A DNA stretch of 64,000 nt, taken from Erythroxylum novogranatense (taxonomy: Eukaryota; Streptophyta; Magnoliopsida; Malpighiales; Erythroxylaceae). The stretch covers positions 13,075,225 through 13,139,224 of the forward strand of contig CM057226.1 of NCBI GenBank assembly GCA_029891385.1, in the 5' to 3' direction. Each line of letters starts with the position of its first letter. Position 1 is the first letter of the stretch. The notes under the pieces are model-generated. The model did not search any database. It saw only the letters and a list, made by a program, of their open reading frames with translations, and was not told the DNA's origin. Below, one piece after another: positions 47,401 through 59,705 of the stretch. The position numbers were made by a program, and so were the translations under genes.

Positions 47401-50400
47401 TCCTAAGATCTCATTCAATAAGTCAACTGAAGTCACTTGTTCCCTGCAACTTATATTGAACATGAACCTGCATTTTTTCTTCAAAAAGTTGTTCTTGAAA
47501 ATTGTCTTTTTGCAGGAAGATTTGCTTAAAATCCTTGGTGAGAAGCACAGACTCAATGAATTTTTGAGCAATCTCTCTTTGAAATGCTCTTATTTAATTT
47601 TCAACAAGGAGCATGTCAAAGATATTCTTCTGGAGGCTGCTAGACACAAATCTTCTGGAAATGCTCAGCTTACTCAATCTTGCATGGATATACTTGTGGT
47701 AAGAACAATACATTAGTCTAAAGTGTATTGTATCCTTCACCAAGTGACCATTTATTCATTGATTATCTTTCAACATCTTTTTCCTTGACTGTGATTTAAC
47801 CGTCACTTGAGTTGGGAACTTCGTGTTAGATACCTATTGTCTTTTTCTATGATTTTAGTTGTTGTGAATCCAATACAGACTTGCATATCTTTAAGAGGCC
47901 ATTGACTTTAAACTAAATGGCATTTGTATGTTTGTTCCTGCTTAAAGCTCATAATTTAAGTATCAAGTTGTCCTGCTTAAAGCTCATAATTTAAGTATCA
48001 AGTTGATTTTTTCATCTGTTGGGAACTTATTGAAGTTTTATGTGATGAGTTTTCAGATTCTTGCACGTTTCTGTCCATTACTGCTTGGTGGGGCAGAAGA
48101 AGAACTAGTAAATTTCCTCAAAGATGATGATGACGTGATCAAAGAAGGGGCTTTGCACATTTTGGCAAAAGCTGGTGGTACCATACGTGAACAACTTGCA
48201 GTGTCGTCAAGGTACTGCCCTTTAAACTATTGTCATCTTGATTTGCACCTTAAATATACCCTTACACACTTATTGATTAATGCAGTTCAGTTGACCTCAT
48301 ATTAGAAAGGTTCTGTTTGGAAGGCACCCGAAGACAGGCCAAATATGCTGTACATGCCCTGGCAGCTATAACAAAGGATGATGGGCTTAAGTCCCTCTCT
48401 GTTTTGTACAAGGTGGTGCCTCTTTTTTATTTTCTCCCTATTGTATGCTACTAGTGGTCAGATGTGTCACCTTCTCTGTAAGGTGCCATTTATAAATGTA
48501 CTTGCATAAAAACAATGTTGCTTGCTTGCTCAGAGACTTGTTGATATGTTGGAGGAGAAGAGACATTTGCCTGCTGTATTACAATCTTTGGGATGCATAG
48601 CACAGACTGCAATGCCAGTTTTTGAAACTAGAGAGGGAGAGATTGAAAAATTCATCAAAAATAAGATCCTGGAATGCGGCAGTGTATGCCTTGAAGTTCC
48701 TTTCAATTTCTCTTATTTATGATTTACTGATTAATATTCTTCATAATTAAGGATGCTTTATTGTTACAGAAAGAAGACAATTCAAATGTTGATTGGGATA
48801 GCAGAAGTGAACTGTGCTTGTTGAAGGTTTGTCCTTTTTATTTATCTCAATTCTTTCAAAGATGAGCTGTGTTCATTAAGTAAAGTTTTGATTTTTGTGG
48901 TCCCTAGACCCTGATTCTTTATCTTTTATCTGAATTTGAAATTAATATTGCATGTAGATTTATGGTATTAAGACATTGGTTAAGAGCTACTTGCCTGTCA
49001 AAGATGCACAAATTCGTCCTGGTATTGATGACCTTCTTGAAATCCTAAGGAAGATGCTTTGTTTTGGAGAATTGTCAACAGATACAGAATCAAGGTATCA
49101 TATTATTGCCACTTAGAATCAGTCTACATATCATCTTTAATTTGTCAGTTTTTATCTTGTGAGATTAATAGCTTTATTTACCAAGTTGTCTCATCATACA
49201 GCTCAGTTGACAAGGCCCACTTGAGACTTGCTTCTGCAAAGGCGGTTCTTAGATTATCAAAGCAATGGGATCATAAAATACCTATTGATATCTTCCACTT
49301 AACATTGAGGACACCAGAGGTAAAGTGCTTTCTGGTTATTGCTATCATCAGTTTTCCAGTTACTTGTAAGTTGCAACTACTGATGGTTTATGTCATAATT
49401 TATTTCTCTGTTTCTTCCTTTTCTTTTTCATCTTTTAGATTCCCTTTCCCCAAGCTAGAAAGCTATTTTTAAGCAAAGTCCATCAGTATATAAAGGACAG
49501 GCTTCTGGATGTGAAATATGCGTGTGCATTCTTATTTAATTCAGTGGGATCAAAGCCTTCTGATCTGGAAGAGGTACATATGCTGGAACCGATTGGTTCA
49601 TATTTAACCTCTGCTGCCTAATTATGCTTTCTTTCTTCCTGTAAAATAAAGCTGCAAATACTTTCTTGATTGAAATTGACCTCCTGTTTGAATTGACAGG
49701 AGAAACAGAACCTTGTTGATATCATTCAAATGCATCACCAAGCAAAGGCCCGACAACCACCTGTCCAAAGTGATGCAACGCCAGTGTCACCTTATCCTGA
49801 ACACATCCTCCCGTACTTGGTCCACTCTCTTGCTCATCTGTCATGCCCCTGTGTAGATGAATGGAAAGATGTTAAAGCATTTGAACCAATATATCGGTTA
49901 GTGTCTGATTCCATTTTAGTTCTGCTTTGAAGGTAATATTTAATCTACGCAATTTATTAAATGAAAGCATCAAATCCTTGTTTTTGTACAATATTTATTG
50001 CAGAGTAACATTATCTGTTTTTTTAATGCTTTTTCAGGAAATTATATTTAATTGTTTCAATGCTTGTGCAAAAAGATGAAGATGCGAAGTTGGATTCTGG
50101 TTCGAACACGGAGGAGAGTATTTCTGCTATAGTGTCTATATTTCAGAGTATCAAGTCCTCTGAAGATATAGTTGATGCAGCAAAATCCAAGGTCACAGAG
50201 AAACTATTCCTACTGCGTACTCTTCTTTATCTTTTTGTTTAATGAATAGCAACTTACCACAAAAGTGATGACTGGTCACTGTAAAATTTTAGTGAATAAA
50301 AATGGTCTTATGATTGGAATTTTTGATGTCCACAGAATTCCCATGCTATCTCTGATCTTGGGCTGGCAGTTACCAAGCGCTTATCTCAAAAGGAGGATGA

Positions 50401-53400
50401 TCTGCAAAAGTTGGCTTCAAGGGTATCTCTGCCTACAATGCTATATAAACCACCTGAAGAGGAAGAAAGCAATGAATCTATGGTAGTTTCGGCAACTTCA
50501 AATAATTTTAGTTGTTCTATTGATAGGAAACTAATTGAGCTCATGGCAAAGTAAAGTTCCTGATGGTTTCTCCAGAATCAACAGAGTTTATTAATTCTTT
50601 TACATTGCTGCCTTTTATCATTTCATTCACTGAGCTTTGAATGATTTTGTTCTTTTGAGTACAATGTGAGTATATTCTTATTTTCATCAATGGTATTTCT
50701 TGCTTTTGATAGGCAAAAGGACATACATGGTTGGCTGATGGGAGTGTCTTGGCTTACCTGGAATCACTGAACTTGGAAACAGATCAGAAAGTATGTTCTA
50801 GTGCTAGATGCACTCTCCACAATGCAATACTTTTCTGTGCCATTAGGTGTTGCTGGCAACTTTTACTAAATTGTATTTCCTGCGGTAAACTCAGGTTGTT
50901 TCAGATGTTGCTGAGGATCAGGCTCGAAAAGACAGTGAAACAGAAGCAAATGAAATGCCTCTTGGGAAAATCATAAGAAAGTTGAAGTCTCAGGGAACCA
51001 AGAGCAGAACGGGTAAAAAGAAATCTTCATCAGTCAAAGCAAGGGATGCTGATAATGATGTTGATATTTTAAAAATGGTGAGGGAAATTAATTTGGATAA
51101 TTTGGGGATATCTAGCAAGTTTGAGTCTAGCAACGGGCACAAAAACTTTTCAAGCGAGGAAAAATCAGAAGTGGATCATCAAAAAGCTCAAAAGAGGAAA
51201 GTTAGTGAAATTTCTTCCATTCCTGTTCCTAAACGCAGGCGATCATCATACGGTCATAGTGGTTTAAGATCAACTCAAAGTCCTTTAAACCCTTCGTTAA
51301 AAGCTTTAGGACATGATTCCAGTCCTAATTCGGGGGACAAAAAGTTAAGGCTGAAAGAAAGTGCTGAATCTAACTTCCTTCAAAAAAGCAGAAGTTTTTC
51401 ATCAAAACTAAAAGGCAAAACTACTGTTTTGGGTCACAATGACAATGAAGATGGAGATCCTGATGAAGATGATCTGATGGTAAGATTTATTTAATTATCG
51501 ATATGGTGGCTTATATATGTTTAATGATTTTTTAAATAATTTGTTCTGCTTTAGATGCGTACTTTGACCGATAAGAAGAATGCTGCTAACAAGTCTGTGA
51601 CTGAATCCACCAAGAAGCGAAAAAGAAGAAGCGTTGCAGGGCTAGCAAAGGTTAATATTTTTCCCTTCACTTGAAACAATATCAAGTTTATTTCTTTACT
51701 GCTTTCAGTTGAGCATAATCTAAGAAATTGCTTCTCAATTATGTTTAATATTATTTCCCATCTGGTGATACTTATCCGTGTACCAAGAAAAACATGATGA
51801 TACTTGGTTGGCTCTATTAGTGCATTAAAACCTAGTTGGGAATACCTCCTCAACAAATGGAAGAAGATATTTTTCTTTGACCTGTGAGATTTAGAGTTTT
51901 ACCTCTAGTTTAGTGATTTGTCCCTCTCTGTCTCTCTTACTCTTAATCGAGTACCGTGCACATCTGCATACCTGTTCACATTTAAGGTGTTCAGGGTTGA
52001 TAATGATATGCTGGTCTAGTCTAAATTCATGCACATAGCATAATCCTGCTGTAAATGGCAACTCCTTTTTGTGCATGAGACATACTCTAATTGTTATTAT
52101 TGTTCCTTGTAGTTGGTTTTCTTGGTTGAAGCTTTCTTTCCTGTGATGTACAGCTCTGGATATTTTCTCTTCCAACATATAATACGATGTCCTACTTATT
52201 TCTCTTGTTGTTTCGCTTTAACTTCCTCTTCCTTTTCCTCTTTCCAGTGCTCAACAAAGAAAAGTGTCATTGACAATGAAGAACTAATTGGGTGTAAAAT
52301 CAAAGTTTGGTGGCCCTTGGATAAAGAGTAAGTACAGTTTTGTTTGATTGAAAGCCATAATATTTTCAGACAGTTGTCCTGCCGCTTCTTTTACCCTGTG
52401 TGCAATACTTTTTGGTTCTTTAGTTGACATGAACACTTCTTAAAATTCAAGTTAATGCGCTTCTGTTGCTGAGTAAGACATTCTGTGAACATCTCTTAAG
52501 TTTTCTTTTCTTTGCTAATTTTCTTTAGACTCTTTCTATCTTTTCCTAGTTTAAGATGCTTCTGTTTGTCATTCTACTTCTGGGTGGTGTTGGGGGATAA
52601 GTAGATTTAAAGTTCCATATAGTACTGAGGTTTAGATGATGGGAGTAGGTAAATGCTGTGCTAAAACCTTGCTTTCTGTCCAATGGCATTCTAGAAATCT
52701 CTTTTAACTTTGGGATTACATATATGTATTTATGCTGGTCAAATTGGCAGGTTTTATGAAGGTACAGTTAAATCTTATGACCCACTAAAGGGAAAACATG
52801 TGGTAAGTTTCTCTCTTCTCTGTATCTGAATTTGTGTATTGGGACTATTTGTGATGCTCATGTCTGGAATATCATCTGTTTGCTTGGTGCAGATACTATA
52901 TGAGGATGGAGATGTTGAAGTACTTCGTTTAGATAAAGAGCGATGGCAGCTTGTTGATCGTAAACCTCCAAAGGTCCACTATCTTTAACATTCTTTCCTC
53001 AAGCTTCTGGGTTCAAAAACTTTTCCCAGGATGAAATTACAATGATTGCCTTTGTAATTTTTCCTCTTTCCATTTCAGAAGTTGAGCTCTTCTCAACCGG
53101 CCTTTTCTGCTGTATGGTAAGTATTGTATGTATTGCAGGAATTTTCTTTTTCTCAATCCTGGCAATGTTAGGATATATGTCATAAAAGTTTGTTTCTTTA
53201 GCACCCATTTCTATATAAACTTATGGGACTACTTGTCCTCCTCTGTGATATCATTAATGGCTTGGTTATGGAATTCGATTTGCATAGAAATCCTTCTCCT
53301 CAGTTCATGTCTCATACTTTAAACTGTTTTGCAGGTCACCTTCAAAAAAAAGCAGAAGTTCCAGTGGTTCAAATCCAAAGAAGAAATCAACCAAAATGTT

Positions 53401-54531
53401 AGTATGAAATGCTCTTATCTCTTGTTGAGCTATTATGTTGCACTTCCTTTCCATTGAATTCCTTATATAATTCTGTCAATTTTTAATATTACAGAGTTAA
53501 AGGAATAAGAACTCCGAAGAAAAAATCTAAACAGGTGCCAAAAGAATTGAAAGATAAAGGGGATCCTGATGTATCATTAGACCCTGAGGCTACTGCGGCA
53601 ACAGAAGAAGGTGAGATAACTGATAATAGAGTATCTTCCTGGGAAGTCAAGTTCTGTAAAAACTCAGGAAGTTAGTTGTCAAAGCATTTAGCTGTACAAT
53701 TGCTAGGTCAATTTTGTGGATTAGATTTGTAAAAGATTTTTAATTAAAAGTAATGTGATGTCACTGTTGGTTTATGTTTCCTTTATTTTTTTAAATTCAT
53801 CATTATGTCTAATTATTTGTTAAGTTCTATGTTGGTGTTGATTCTGCAGTTACACTTTCAATTGCAATTGGAGTGATTGTCATATGTTTTTGTTCTCTTT
53901 TTCCATTCAATACACACTGTTCATTGTATCTTGCAAAGCTAGCATATGGATAATTATGCTTATTGGACCCCCCAAATTCTGGTTTGTTTCCTCCCAGATG
54001 AGTCTCAAGGTGAACCCCAGAGGGTGACTGAGGATCTATCAGATTTGGAGGAATCTATTAAGGAACAATCGGTTTCAAGAGGAGCACAGTTGGATGAAGC
54101 AGACAAGAGCCCTAATCATTCAGAGGAATCTGATGAAGAGACAAAATCCAATTTTAAGACTGAAGTTTCTGAAGATATAGAAAACACAGTGCAAGATGCT
54201 AAAAAAAGTGATGCCATAGAGGAGAGAGAAGCGGATGACTTGAGTGAATCCTTGGAAAAGGATGCTAAAAAAGACAATTCAGATTCTGAAGGAAATCAGC
54301 AAATGCTCGCAGCTGAGGATTCCCATGCAGAGCCAGAGAAAGTGTCTATAGAATCATCACAGCATTTAGATGTTGAGGAGGATGAAATCTCTGACGATGA
54401 GCCGCTTGTACTTGCCTTACATTAAGTTCATGCATCGTATTTGATTGCTCCAGACTTTATTTTAAATCATGTTCATTTGTTAATTGCAGAGCAACTGGAA
54501 ACATAAGGTAAAAAAACCAGCACCAAAGTGA
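41407..54531 (+). CDS. PDS5A: Sister-chromatid cohesion protein PDS5 homologue, 33 exons
   Basis: Exons: 41407-41502, 43598-43801, 43906-44087, 44796-44922, 45052-45270, 45512-45728, 45805-45950, 46057-46202, 46366-46515, 46616-46664, 46750-46941, 47516-47698, 48057-48211, 48286-48412, 48534-48683, 48770-48826, 48958-49094, 49202-49319, 49439-49573, 49700-49896, 50038-50191, 50336-50482, 50713-50790, 50895-51479, 51555-51650, 52248-52327, 52751-52802, 52893-52973, 53079-53116, 53335-53397, 53495-53610, 53998-54407, 54490-54531. All introns are GT..AG and phases agree, giving 4,929 nt or 1,642 residues, near the family length. PDS5 binds cohesin and, with WAPL and its acetylated SMC3 partner, controls its loading and release. 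Exons 2-23 form the HEAT-repeat body. Exon 24 is a Lys/Ser-rich, disordered, nuclear-type region (KRRRSSYGHSG). Exons 26-28 encode a Tudor-like domain (IGCKIKVWWPLDKEFYEGTV, HVILYEDGDVEVLRL), typical of plant PDS5. The acidic tail ends in SNWKHKVKKPAPK. Confidence 0.94.
41503..43597 (+). other. PDS5 intron 1 (2.1 kb)
   Basis: The longest intron of the gene, with donor GAG|GTGTGC and acceptor CCTGCAG. It is T-rich and I see no gene or element inside. The open frame at 43,310-43,576 is intronic chance sequence. Confidence 0.85.
47936..48005. repeat. Perfect 35-bp tandem duplication in PDS5 intron 12
   Basis: Two identical adjacent 35-bp copies (47,936-47,970 and 47,971-48,005), each beginning TCCTGCTTAAAGCTCATAAT. 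No mismatch is seen, so the duplication is recent. It ends about 50 bp before the acceptor of exon 13. Confidence 0.95.
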
Positions 54532-55595
54532 AGCAAGCAAGCAGTTTAGCTACAGGGAAAGCAGTCTCCAGCAGAATGGCGCAAACTGAAGCACTTTGTT
54601 AGATATCCGGTGAAGTTGTAGTCAGCAGAGGGAGAAAGAAGACAAAAGGTGATTCAACAATGTAAACATGGTAATAAAATCGTGATGCAATTTCCCTTGA
54701 TTACTTATGAATGTAAAGTAACATTAGATGGCATGCCCCAACCTTGATAGGAACGTTAGTGTCTTGTTGTTGCCCTGCAATACCAATTAGATTATTTAGT
54801 GTCATGGCGGATCTAGTGTAGTTTAGTGCACCATTCTGACCAACTAGGAGATGTGATAAAATAGACGTAGGTGGTGGTTTGTATAGTTGGTAATTGGGGG
54901 CAGTGCTTGTATGTGTCAATATGTTGATGCTTGAAACATTTTTTTTGACATCTATCCAAGTGAAAAATATTTTGTTTGTTTCTTTGTTATTGTGTAGATT
55001 GCATTCTCTTTTTTGTTTCTTCCGTTTCTTATAGAGAAAGTGCTTCAACAGCTGTTGAAAAGCTGAAGAGAAAAACTCTTCCTTGTACCAGAAATGGTAA
55101 TCCATTGACATGAAGCATGAATACAAGTTTGCTGGTCCTCCATTGCCATACATTACAATGTCCTTAACTTTCATATAATCAATATTTCCGTACAAATCCA
55201 ACATTCCAAATGTTGACAAGTCTAACCGTTACAAAAAAGCAAATAGACTAAGTAAAGTACTGCTTAGGTTAAATAGTTAAGAAAAAAGTACTCTTTAATT
55301 GAAATATTAAGTTATCTATACAACTAATGAGTCGATGAGAAAAAATTAGAAGATTTAAGAAAACGGTTTAAATTTTTTTTACACGAGATCTTTTATTCGT
55401 ATCTTATTATGAAAAGTGTCAGGAAATATGTAGAAAAGAAAAGTAGGTTTACTATATAATTATTTGTAGAAAATTCAATTTAAAACAATAATGACTTATT
55501 CTATCTTACTATCATGCTGACATTTTTACTAGTCATAGTATATAATATAAGTAAATAAAATTTCTTTAAATTGGACCTAGTAATGAAGTAAGAAC
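54532..55595. other. PDS5 3' UTR and spacer
   Basis: The first 160 bp or so are likely PDS5 3' UTR (AATAAAA at about 54,673). The rest has no supported gene. A 172-codon minus-strand frame is listed among rejected items. Confidence 0.5.
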
Positions 55596-55716
55596 AGTTC
55601 ACACGTGCTCGTGTCAAGACGCGGTGGAGACGGGAGACAGTCAAGGACAAGAAAGAATGAGAAGAGAGTGGAAGAAGACCAAAAGACCAAAAGACCAAAA
55701 CGAGTACGTGTGAACT
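55596..55716. repeat. 17-bp inverted repeat with G-box around a GACCAAAA tandem array
   Basis: AGTTCACACGTGCTCGT (55,596-55,612) and ACGAGTACGTGTGAACT (55,700-55,716) are inverted repeats matching at 16 of 17 positions, with an 87-bp purine-rich spacer that ends in about three GACCAAAA units. The left arm contains CACGTG (55,602-55,607). The unit lies about 200 bp before the C2 gene's likely leader. Confidence 0.85.
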
Positions 55717-55765
55717 GAGGTAGTTAACGTTGTCAAGAGACCTCAGTCAAACGATCCCAAAACTG

Positions 55766-55773
55766 ACACGTGT
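55766..55773. promoter_or_regulatory. ABRE/G-box ACACGTGT upstream of the C2 gene
   Basis: A second CACGTG core (55,767-55,772) lies close to the probable transcription start of the C2-domain gene. Such sites bind bZIP (ABF) or bHLH factors. Confidence 0.6.
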
Positions 55774-55933
55774 GTTGCCAACGAATGTTGGCGTCTGAGC
55801 TTACGTCTCTTTGCCTGGTGACCTCCTCTTCTTTATAACTTTCCGCTGTTGGAACTTGAACTTACTCGACAAAACAAATTTCCACCCCAAAGCGCTCAAC
55901 TTTCCGCGAAGCTCTAATCTTTCTTTGCTTTTT

Positions 55934-56577
55934 GGTAAGTTATAGATTTTGGTTTTGCTACTTCTATGTGGGTTTCTTTGGTTTTTCTCATCTTTGTTCA
56001 TTTTGCCTTCTAGTTAGTGTTTTTCGTGGTTCAGTTTTCATTTACTGTTGGTTGGTTTTCCGGATCAGAAGAATCTGGTGACTGCCATTTTCTTTACTTG
56101 ACACGATTCTGGATTCTGGTGCTGATTAACGTTTGTGATCTGTTTGCATTCTCTTTTCCTCTTATATATCTCTGTCTGTTTAGTTAGCTACTCGCTCTTT
56201 TCCTCTAATCAACCCCACACTGTTTTGTTTATGCATGCAAGTAAATTTACCTGAAGTTGTTTTTGGTATGACCATGAAGTTGCAGAAAAATAACGGAGAA
56301 TGATGATATGGCTATGAGCTGCTTATGTTGAATGTGTTCTTTAATAGGATGTTATCTAAAGTGTATTTCTTTAAGTTGGTGAAATCTCTGTTAAAACCTA
56401 TATTGCACCTTCATTTAATTCCTTCCACTCTGTAATCAGATGAATTTATTTTACTCAAGTAATGTTTGGGTGATAATGTGAAATCTCTTGCCATGCAATT
56501 GCTGTTTATCTGCAATTTAGTAACTGTCAAGATGATCATCTTATTGAAGTCTTGGAATTCTTCTCCTTTTCTTTGCA
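55934..56577 (+). other. Intron in the 5' UTR of the C2 gene
   Basis: Donor GCTTTTTG|GTAAGTT near 55,934 and acceptor CTTTGCAG ending at 56,577 or 56,578. Between them is T-rich sequence without a frame. The first, non-coding exon would cover about 55,800-55,933. Confidence 0.65.
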
Positions 56578-56620
56578 GTGGCTTTCGTTGTTTGTGCTGT
56601 TACTTTGATAGGCGTGTTGT

Positions 56621-57705
56621 ATGGCAGAGCAGTTAGGGTTGCTAAAAGTCACAATTGTGCAAGGAAAGAGATTGGTAATCCGGGACTTTAAGAGCAGTGA
56701 TCCTTATGTAGTTGTCAAACTTGGCAACCAGGTGATTCCAGGATTTATCATTCTTCTTATAGCATTTGTTTTGTCGGGTCAGAATTGTTATTTCCATGAT
56801 TGTGTTGAACGGCTTTTTCTTTGAATGTTACCCTGAATGGTATTTGCTTTCACAGACAGCTAAGACCAAGGTTATCAATAGTTGTCTTAATCCAGTTTGG
56901 AATGAAGAGCTAAGTTTCTTCCTGACTGAACCTGCTGGTGTTCTAAGCTTGGTAAGATTGAAGCTTCTGAAATATATTTCTACTGGCAATTGAGTTTTTG
57001 GAGCTAAATTTCAAAAACCATTTGAATATGATATGTGGACAAGTGCTTTCGCTCTTCACATTCTCCTGGTTTTGACCTAGTAGGAGATGGTTGAATGGAA
57101 TATGTCTAATAGGAATTTTTGTTTGATCCATAGCTAAATTAGTGGTTTAAATGAGGAGTTTATATCCCTGTTTGATTTCATTACAGGATGATCGTAGTCT
57201 TTGTCTATGGTTTTGTTTTTGATCAAGTGTGGCAACTTTATGCAGGTTGAGTGAACTAATAGTTTGGGGTTACTGGTATTAAGTAAATTTTGGTAGTGCC
57301 CCTTCAAAAGTTAAATACTTTTAATGTGGATTTGGCTGTTTATTTAGTAGTATCACTTGATAACAGATTTGATGAACAGATCTGATGCCCAACTATCTCT
57401 TTCAACAGGAGGTGTTTGACAAAGACAGATTCAAGGCTGACGATAAGATGGGACATGCTTCCCTCAACCTTCAGCCAATTGTCTCTGCTGCGAGACTGAA
57501 ACAGATTCTGCACGTATCAGGAGGTGAGACTTTATTGAGGAAGGTTGTTCCAGATATCGATAACTGTCTTGCAACTGAAAGTTGCATTAGTTGTATAGAT
57601 GGTGAGGTGGTGCAAAGTGCATGGTTGAGGCTCTGTGCGGTTAAATCTGGAGATATAGAACTTAAGGTTAAGTTAATCAATCCTCCTGTTACTCATAAAG
57701 GATAG
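56621..57705 (+). CDS. C2-domain ABA-related (CAR-type) small C2 protein
   Basis: Three exons: 56621-56731, 56856-56951 and 57409-57705. GT..AG introns join in phase 0 and give 167 residues, the usual CAR size. The protein is one C2 domain beginning GLLKVTIVQGKRLVIRDF. The calcium-site acidic residues are present: Asp22 and Asp27 in the first loop (RDFKSSDPYV), and Asp73, Asp75 and Asp80/81 in the third (VFDKDRFKADDKMG). The plant CAR signature insert follows at CLATESCISCIDGEVVQSAW. CAR proteins bind membranes in a Ca2+-dependent way and recruit PYR/PYL ABA receptors. Gene order suggests the At5g47710-type member. The two G-boxes upstream fit ABA control, which is inference. Confidence 0.93.
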
Positions 57706-58555
57706 TGAAGAATGCATGAGTACTCCAGGAATATTTTTGTAACATTCACAAGGATGCGAATTGAGTTCAGATTATCCTTCAGGTGTGTGTCTAATAGATG
57801 TTGTTCAATGTAGTGTAGCAGCAGAGGTCATTGTAAGGGAATGTTGCATCAAATGTCAACTGCAACTGGAAATGAAACACTTTGTCATTCTCTTCTACTT
57901 CTATTACGTTGTTTTTCCTCTTTTGGATAGCATTTCAGTATTTTACCAGTATTTAGCCCAGTGGAGCCGGAGGAACAAATTTCGAGGTTGATCCATAACA
58001 AAGGATCACAAATAAGCTTCAAGAGACCTGTTTAGAATCTTTGTTTGCTTGTCAGCTTCTAGATGGTAAGAAGAGCTAATATGTAGTTTGGTTTCCTGCC
58101 AAAAATTGCTCATGAACAAGGGATCTCAGTCACTCAAAATGGAATGGGATATGTCATAGAGACAGATCACTTTAGCAAACAATTCAACTATTATTTTCCT
58201 GAATATGGATGTTTGAGTAGAATAAAATGAGCACGCTTGGATAGCCTGTTGAGATGAGGGGAGAACATCTTATGCTTTATACGTAGGTAGACCCATGATA
58301 AAGTCCATGGAGACCTGTGCTCAAATAGCTTCAAGAATTTCTAAAGGCTGTGATAAGTCTCCTGGCGTCAATGAACTGGATTTGCATCATTGACAAATGA
58401 GAACAGATTATCAGTTTCTATTATTCTGTGCTTAGCTTGTTTCATGAGCATCCATTCATCCAATTTCTCTGAGTCTTATATATTAAATAGATAGATGATC
58501 ATAAAATAGGATAGGTACATAATAACAAGAATAGGTGATCTGAACCTTGACAAAT
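57706..58555. other. C2 gene 3' UTR and spacer
   Basis: Sequence after the stop codon with no further gene. The piece 58,497-58,560 resembles 390-445 at the left end of the window. Confidence 0.5.
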
Positions 58556-59165
58556 GGAGCATTCTATACATACTTTTGTACATTTAAAGTAGGATCATGC
58601 TGCAAATCTTGCATGGCCCGCCGTAAGTGGGATCTTTGTCCACTTCTTACTGTAGTATATGGTTGTCCCTCCATTTTGGACATGAAAGCTACAATTTTAC
58701 TTCTTCTTCCTCCACCACCCTAGACAAAGCATCAGCAACCCGATTCATTTTGACTGGTTTGTAATAGATATCAACACTATATCCCATTAGTTTTGCCATC
58801 CTATTCTACTAATTCTGGGTTATATGATTCGCTGCTGTAGAAGTTGCTTTAAACTCTCTGATTTGTGAAACTTGGAAATGATTCCAATAAATTCTGATTT
58901 GTGTTAATGCATACTCTCCTTTTCATAAGCAGATTTAGCCAAAATTTTCTCTGATAATGCTTTACTGAAGTAGCTAATTGGCCTTTGTTCTTGCATCAAT
59001 ACTGCTCCTACCCCTCTACCTGAGGCATCACACTCAATGGTAAATGGTTTGGAAAAATCTGGTAGCCTAATAATATAAGCTTCACCATTTGTTGTTTCAA
59101 AGAATCAAACGTGGCCTGTGCTTCTTTGATCCATTTAAAGCCCTATTTCTTTGTTAAACATCGCC
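58556..59165 (-). pseudogene. Ty3/gypsy RNase H fragment, decayed
   Basis: On the minus strand (about 59,085 down to 58,690) the frame reads RLPDFSKPFTIECDASGRGV, GAVLMQEQRPISYFSKALSE and KILAKSAYEKE, then after stops DIYYKPVKMNRVADALSRVV. These are the reverse-transcriptase/RNase H junction and the RNase H core of gypsy pol, including the catalytic-type ECDAS and the ADALSR ending. Stops and small indels disrupt it, and no LTR was paired with it. It lies opposite to the gag at 60,262-62,640. Confidence 0.85.
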
Positions 59166-59460
59166 TCTCTTCCCATTATTGCCTGATTACGTGTTACCTT
59201 CCCCTCAGTCTAAACCAATGTTTGGTTTGGTCTTTTGTATTCTTGTGAGATGAAGAAGACGCCGAACGGCCGAAGGAGAAGAAAAAATAGAGGGTTGAAT
59301 ATTCTGACTTGTTTTAGAATTTGGAGAAACGACCTCCCTTGTCTGCATCACCGACGTTACTGGATAAGAAATGACATTGTGATGGGATTCTTCTTTCACA
59401 AAACCAATTTTCAAGTTTCTCGCGATCCTCATCACCTGCAAACAAGATTCTGGGTTTTGT

Positions 59461-59705
59461 TGCCCCTCACGGGTAGAAAGGGAGAGAGGATTGTGTGCGG
59501 TCGTGGGTTCGAGCCTCGTGAAGAGCAGCTTTTATATAAGATGATGTAATCCCCTAATGATGAAGGCCATTCATTAGAGCAGGCACCTCTGATACTATCT
59601 ATGATCAAATTCGGATTTACCTATTTATGAGTTTGAGTGGGTGGCTCATAGGTTTCAGATAGTCGGATCAAGCTCCGACCCTGAGTTATCAAAAAAAAAA
59701 AAAAG
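59461..59705 (+). mobile_element. tRNA-derived SINE with poly(A) tail
   Basis: A unit of about 245 bp has a B-box-like GGTTCGAGCC (59,506-59,515) and a degenerate A-box region (ACGGGTAGAAAGGGAG) about 35 bp before it. The GATTGTGTGCG word often precedes the B box in plant SINEs. It ends in 14 A residues (59,691-59,704). Direct repeats TCTGGGTTTTGT (59,449-59,460) and TCTGGATTTTGT (59,706-59,717), 11 of 12 identical, are the target duplication. Non-autonomous, mobilised by LINE machinery. The open frame across it is chance. Confidence 0.85.

Noticed and set aside
54701..55219. 172-codon minus-strand open frame between PDS5 and the C2 gene
   Set aside because: It overlaps the likely PDS5 3' UTR, begins at a TTG (first ATG about 55,204), resembles no family I know and has no visible splice or promoter context. 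It could be a small lineage-specific gene, but nothing supports that.
59506..59515. Possible tRNA gene from the GGTTCGAGCC T-loop motif
   Set aside because: No acceptor stem pairing or anticodon arm, and the poly(A) tail and TSD show a SINE.
59235..59549. 104-codon plus-strand frame at the SINE
   Set aside because: Its second half is the SINE head including the B box. The composition is not protein-like.
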